Shown here: in pieces, positions 58,881-64,000 of the stretch
How the letters are laid out: each line of letters begins with the position of its first letter
Position numbering within the stretch: the stretch's first letter is position 1
Source of the DNA: Paramecium pentaurelia
Lineage: Eukaryota; Ciliophora; Oligohymenophorea; Peniculida; Parameciidae
NCBI GenBank assembly: GCA_905183005.1
Contig: CAJJDO010000140.1
Location: forward strand, 6,144 to 70,143
Direction: 5' to 3'
Length of the DNA: 64,000 bases
The notes under the pieces: generated by a model
What the model was told of the DNA's origin: nothing
The model's input: only the letters and a program-made list of their open reading frames with translations
The model's database searches: none
Made by a program: the position numbers and the translations under genes

Positions 58881-59743
58881 TCATATATTTATTTTTTATA
58901 GTCTTTTTTTCAATTTTAATGAATTCCATTAATTGTCAGTCTAATATTTTTATTCTTTATATTAAGTAGAGTATTCTTTCGAATCCATTCTGATGTACTT
59001 ACCTTCAATTTGTGATGGATATTGTAGACTGTAATTTGAAAATCCTTTATTCAATATATACAAATCAAGATAATATAATTTTGGATAGACATTAAGGTGT
59101 CGATCAGTATTTCTTATTTGTTTATAACTAATACAATTATTTTGATTAATTACATTTAAACACTTCTCTTCTCTGAGAATTCACAGTATAGTACAATAAC
59201 TGGTTTTATAGTAGGAATTTATTTAAAAAATATAGACTCTATCTCGAAAGGATTACAAAGATGAGTTGCACCTTATATATGACCACCCTCAAACTCAAAT
59301 TTATAACGACAATCAAACAATGTTATATCATTAGCATTTTTATACTAAATTATTAATTTCTCATTATATACTAAAGTTTCAGGAGTGATATAATTAACAG
59401 CATCTTTTTCAAAGTGTTATAATCTATTTGATCCCTCATGCTCATCACAGAAATTAATTGGAACTCTGAATGAACTAAAAAAATCTTATCTTTCAAATTA
59501 TCTTTCAGGACTATTAGTTTCACTCGAAATTGAAACACCTCTTCTCAACCAAGAATCATCTCCTATTACTATTTTCTTGTTTGGGTTTGATAATTATTGG
59601 CTTCGTGTAGGCCTTTATAAAAATAATTCATCTCCAAATCTCTTTGTAGAATGATTTGAATCACAATCAAAGGAATTAAACGAAGCGCAAGTCTTAAATA
59701 GTTGCAAGAAATTAGGTATTTCTTATGATGAACTATTATTCAT
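58881..59743 (-). CDS. Cdc25-like rhodanese-fold phosphatase
   Basis: 278 aa, one intron (59128-59153). A polar N-terminal ~150 residues precede the catalytic region: ITLFDCRYKFEFEGGHIQGA, VIVLYCEFSEKRS (C-x5-R active-site loop), then HLNVYPKLYYLDLYILNKGF. The order (DCRY-x-EFEGGHI then CEFS-x2-R, then YP-x-L) is that of Cdc25, which activates cyclin-dependent kinases by dephosphorylation. The usual HCEFSSERG has YCEFSEKRS, keeping Cys and Arg. Likely active. Convergent with AK7. Confidence 0.85.
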
Positions 59744-60807
59744 CTTATCTTTGCACTATTTTAGTTTTAATATAAATATAAATATATGTATAAATCTCTA
59801 TGAAATAAAAATGAAAATATTTTCAAAGATGTAGTTAATAGCATTCTAAATCAAAATATATTACACAAATTTTAATTAGATTTGTCATTAAATAAATGAA
59901 ATAATTATATATGTTAATCAATAGTAATTATAAACAATCTAATTATTACTTTTAAAATGTGTAGTGTATTTTGGTAAATCTAATTAGCCTTAATTTAATT
60001 ATCTAAATTTTTTGTAAATAGTTTATTAATTAAATTATGAATATCTATCTCATTAATTATCTATATATAAATTTGCTTTGTCATTATCCTATTTTCATTT
60101 GGATTTATAATCTATTAGAGTTCTTAAATTAATTAATCCAAAGTAAAATGTAAAAAACTTTATTTTTTTATATTTAGATTATCCATAATATATTAGTATC
60201 ATAATATTATGTTATATTTTGAATAATTTATATTATGATATCTTTACTTTTGATGGATATATCAATTATTCATACTGAATATATCTTTAATCGAAATTAG
60301 ATAATCAATGAATAAAATAAAAAACTAAAAAACCTTCTTAAATTAAATTAATCTAAACCATTTGTTCTAGACATAAAAATTATGAAAAAATAAACATTGC
60401 TTGTCAATATTCTGAGAGACTCTCTTCATCAAAATTCCTATCTCTATCCAATTAAATTCATTTTTGGGTAATTAAAATAATATAATTTTTATTAATTAAT
60501 TATTCCAAAAGGAATTTGTAGTTGAACATGATTAATATCCTGTATATATTAATTATTAGTTCTTCTTATATTTATATAATTTTTGTGAATAATTCACAAT
60601 TATTTTAAAAGTTTATTAAGTAGTAAAATGAATTCTATTTATTTAATTATTGTATATAATATATAAATACACTTTATTTATTCATTTCGAAAAGTAACAA
60701 TTTCAAGAGCGATAATCTTGGCACTTAAATGCTAGATTTCAATAATCACTCAAAGTTTCTTATCCAAGATTAAATCAATCGTTTTAAATTAACCTTTATT
60801 ATAATTA
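59744..60807. other. Intergenic, ~1.06 kb, with a possible small structured element
   Basis: The longest gene-free stretch on the right side. It is AT-rich except for 60690-60790, where an inverted repeat occurs (listed separately). No protein-coding frame is convincing. Confidence 0.55.
60713..60772. repeat. 9-bp perfect inverted repeat upstream of channel gene
   Basis: TAATCTTGG at 60713-60721 and CCAAGATTA at 60764-60772, 42 bp apart; the interval contains a smaller stem AAAT-gctag-ATTT. It begins 95 bp before the next start codon. It could be a small RNA, part of a 5' UTR or a protein-binding site. Confidence 0.5.
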
Positions 60808-63408
60808 ATGAGTACAAGTAGATATGTAGCAAAGAAGCTTCAGCCATTTATCACTTCTAAGTTAGAACTGACTTAATAACTTGAAAACTTAGAGAAGGAA
60901 TAAAAGGAAGAGGAAAGACTGAATGATTAATACTTCGATATATTAGGAAGAATGGAAAAAGTAAAAATGAAAATCATCTATAAATTTAGGAATATGAAAC
61001 TCTTGTTCACATTTTAGAAGATTATAATCGGAGGACAGTTGTAAAATAGAATGGAGATACTGATTAAGATTAAAATTTAGATTCTCGGATTGAAAAAGCA
61101 GTTATTGAGACTTTGAATTTATACTTATTAGGAAATAGTAGAAAAGAATAATTAGAAGCATTGTAAGAAAGAGAAGTAGCTAAAAAATAATCTGCCTTGA
61201 ATCTGACTCTTGGAAAGACTGTCATAACAGAATAAAAATAAGTCGAAGATGAGAATGAATTAAATGAAGATGAATATGGTTATTATGTAACATTGAAATC
61301 TGATCATACTTCTATGGAAGTTAAAATACCTGCAACAATTAAAACATTTAAAGAATTGAAGTAGATTGTCAAATCTTGTCTTATGCTTGAAGAAAATGAA
61401 ATATTTTGCACAGATCTGATGGGCAATCTGTTTTAAGATGATATGAATTTATTAAATCAAATTTATCCTCCTCTTTATGATTTAATGAAAAATTATTAAC
61501 CAATTATTGGAATTGAAGTAGTAAAGTAAGTTAAATTAAAGGAACTTATTTAAAGTGGAGATGAAAGTTTATTATCTGATGATGGAGCAAGATATTTCAT
61601 TAAAAGATTAAAAACAACTAAACCTGTTTAAAAAAAAATTAATTGGAGTTTATATCTAGGCTATTTAAACAATTTTAAATATTTTATTGAAACTATTTTG
61701 TTTCTTATGGTTTTAGGATTATTTTTAGTTGTTCAAATTGATTAAGTTAAATTTACAACAAGTTCTTCTGTTTTAACTTCATTTGGAAAACAAATGTAAG
61801 TTTCTAAATCACTTATATCACCAATCAAAAATATATCATAACTTATAAATTAAACACTTACATACAATAATGATAATCATTAATATCCTTCATATCCTTT
61901 AGTAACTGGATTACTAATCTAAACTTTAGTCAAATAAGTAATTATAATATTGATCTAGGAAAAATTAGAAGATTGTTCTATTTTGAATAACAATTAGAAA
62001 TAAATGTTTATTGATAAAAATTAAAGTTGTTTAGATTTCTCCACTATTTTAATGGATAATTTAACTGAAGATTATTAATTTAATAGGTTTAATCCATCTA
62101 TTTACAATGAATAATTTGGTGGATATGTATGGGAGTTGAATTTAGGATCCAAAGAAGAATTTAATTAAAATATTGAATTACTATTTTAATAGAATTGGGT
62201 TAAATATAATATTAAGTAATCTAAATTTATATTAAATTATTTCAATTCTCCAACGAATAGACTTATTTAAGTGGTTATTACAACTATTTACTTATTTAAT
62301 GATGTAGCAACTTATATTAATTTAGATGTTATTAAATTATAATACTATTACCTTAGATTCATTTGATCTTAGCAAAACTTCAGAAACTGAAGATTTTTAT
62401 GATGAAATTATATTTTATTTATCCATTCTATTATTATCATCATCATTACTAGGTAAGGACAATATAATAAATTATAGATTTCTTTGCAATATATTTAAAG
62501 ACATCTGACAACCCTTTTATTTTCTTATATCAATCCTATACTGATTTAAAAAACAAATAAAAAAAGTTATAATCTAGAAAAAAAGAATTGTCAAGTGTAG
62601 AATAATAAGAATTACAATAGAAAGAACTAATAATTGGAGATTATTTTATAATGAAAATATCTGTTGTTTATCTTGTAATTAAAATTCCTTTAATATTTGA
62701 CTTTGTTTGTACAATTTAGAAATATATTAGATATATTATCAAATATAGCCATAATAATAAGAGGAACAATATAAGAAGTATATATGAATGCTTTAAATGA
62801 TATTTAAATAAATTCAAATGAATTTTAAGATGCATCTTAATTAATTGTTCCAGCATTTTTGTTGAGAATATTTACAGGAGTTTTGATTATATTTTTGATG
62901 GCTTCAATAATTAGATTTTTAGGTAATTGGAGTCCATATCTAAAATGTTATGGTTTAGTGATGATAAGAGTAAACTATTTGATCATCATATTAGTTCAAT
63001 AAATAATCTTCATTTTTATTATTAGTTCTCATATTTATTATTAGTATCAGTGCAATGTCATGGTCTATAACAATTTAAGGAAAGATAATAGGATAAGATA
63101 ATTTCTTCTATGATTTCCTTGGTTTATTACGTTGTACTTTAAAATACGGTATGCATAATGACATAGGAGATTAAGGACTGGAAAATAATTATTAAAAAGA
63201 AATTAGTTATTCTTTTGAAACTAGATATGTATTTAAGATCTTTAAAATTAAGCTATAATATTTGATAATTTTAGTTATAACTTTTATAATGATTCCAATA
63301 TTCATCTCCTTAATGACTTAACAAGTTCACAACACTAAAGTAGAAGCAAAATAAAAAATGATAGAGATGGAAAAAGAGAAAGAAGAAAATAAGTAAAAAT
63401 AAAAATGA
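60808..63408 (+). CDS. Polycystin (PKD2/TRPP)-like cation channel
   Basis: 825 aa, five introns (60961-60989, 62304-62325, 62453-62477, 62709-62730, 62970-62994). Cytosolic N-terminus ~260 residues, TM1 YFIETILFLMVLGLFLVVQI, a long extracytosolic domain with few Cys (WELNLGSKEEFN; YNIKQSKFILNYFN), then five further hydrophobic segments (EDFYDEIIFYLSILLLSS; FLLRIFTGVLIIFLMASII; LLLVLIFIISISAMSW; YLIILVITFIMIPIFISLM) with a short pore-loop candidate (FFYDFLGLLRC). The TM1-big loop-TM2-6 layout is that of polycystin-2-type channels, which act in cilia and ER. Family assignment is by architecture, not a single diagnostic motif. Confidence 0.7.
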
Positions 63409-63504
63409 ATTTTACTCTATATTTTAAAAGTATACATTAAAAGTCTACAAAAATAATCTAAAAAAATATAATTTTTTTCATAATTTTTTAAACAATATCT
63501 AATT

Positions 63505-64000
63505 TCATTCCCATACTATAATGCCTTATTATACTTAAATCTAAGGATATTTATCAAATTTAATATGAGCATTTCTTTTATCCTTTTAAAATTCTTTGAT
63601 CAAATACTATAATTAATTATTAAATAGAGTATTTATCATTTATTTATTATCCTTAAGTAAATTTAGAATTATTTTCTAAGCAATTTTCTTGTTACATAGA
63701 CAAAAAAATTTAGTATTACCCGATGTTATATTCTTAGTAATCATTTAGTCCAAACATTCTATATGATAATAATGAGAGCAACACAATTAAAATAAATTGT
63801 ATTTTGATAGTCTCATACAATTATTGCACCTTTAATATTAGGTTGATGATATAGTTTAAAAAATTTCATCTGAATACTCATTAGGAAGTGCAACTTCAGA
63901 AATCGGTTCAAACTGCTTGAACCTTGGTTTTTTTTGGATTCTATGAATCGTCTCAATTTCAGTTTATACGGCTTGAACTATTTGGCTTTCTACTAATTTG
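63505..64000 (-). CDS. RING-like protein, 5' part beyond right edge (partial)
   Basis: The C-terminal 164 residues of a minus-strand gene whose start lies outside the window. A RING variant reads RCNNCMRLSKYN, LCCSHYYHIECLDQM, FFCLCNKKIAQ, with spacing C-x2-C ... C-x-H-x2-H-x2-C ... C-x-C. The same pattern, followed by a helix (ILNLLKDNKQ), appears in the gene at 31279-31992, so the two are paralogues. The upstream part (KPRFKQFEPISEVALPNE) is polar. Confidence 0.72.

Noticed and set aside
1..64000. CRISPR array, transposase, integrase, rRNA or telomeric repeats
   Set aside because: No regularly spaced repeats, no DDE/tyrosine-recombinase motifs and no C4A2/C3A3 runs were found on either strand.

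Overview
The window is a gene-dense stretch of a ciliate macronuclear genome, most likely Paramecium. Three things read from the sequence support this. Conserved proteins translate only if TAA and TAG are glutamine and TGA is the sole stop. The roughly 90 introns I placed are 19-38 bp, nearly all GTA...TAG or GTA...AAG. Intergenic gaps are very short (often 10-100 bp) and the DNA is very AT-rich. I read coding regions with TAA/TAG=Gln and joined exons by eye. For multi-exon genes I checked that exon lengths sum to a multiple of three; exon ends are still predictions.

Layout. 1-4.9 kb: poor region without a clear intact conserved gene, containing a perfect 1,108-bp direct repeat around a single N (probable unmerged contig overlap). 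4.9-8.8: large Cys-rich (DUF4215-type) membrane protein. 9.6-12.05: kinesin-2-like motor, convergent with a YTH-domain m6A reader (12.1-13.4), then DHHC palmitoyltransferase and a small RING protein. 15.4-18.5: small secreted protein, MFS transporter, unknown protein. 18.8-27.5: a run of phospho-signalling genes: GSK3-like kinase overlapping a PP2C by 4 bp, a second PP2C, a MAPKK-like kinase, a SAM-FHA-FHA-RING protein and a third PP2C. 27.5-37.6: coiled-coil protein, cyclic-nucleotide-binding protein, enkurin, two RING proteins, long coiled-coil protein, NCKX-type exchanger, small unknown protein. 38.3-46.9: RING-IBR protein, tRNA-Ile, second cyclic-nucleotide-binding protein, EF-hand protein, double-CDGSH Fe-S protein, methionine aminopeptidase 1, mitochondrial carrier, tRNA-Leu. 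46.9-52.1: coiled-coil, LRR and small unknown proteins. 52.5-63.4: selenocysteine elongation factor eEFSec, TMEM63/OSCA channel, adenylate kinase 7, Cdc25-like phosphatase, polycystin-like channel. A partial RING gene runs off the right edge.

Functional threads. Several genes fit ciliary and calcium biology (kinesin-2, enkurin, AK7, polycystin-like, TMEM63-like, NCKX, EF-hand). Another group fits phosphorylation and cyclic-nucleotide signalling. Ciliate gene order rarely reflects pathways, so proximity is weak evidence. I found no mobile element, CRISPR array, rRNA, telomere or obviously new multi-gene system. The most checkable oddities are the ultra-compact head-to-head starts (12 and 17 bp), the ATGA gene overlap, a natural His-to-Cys change in a CDGSH cluster site, eEFSec in a genome whose only stop is UGA, and a set of stop-free introns with length divisible by three.
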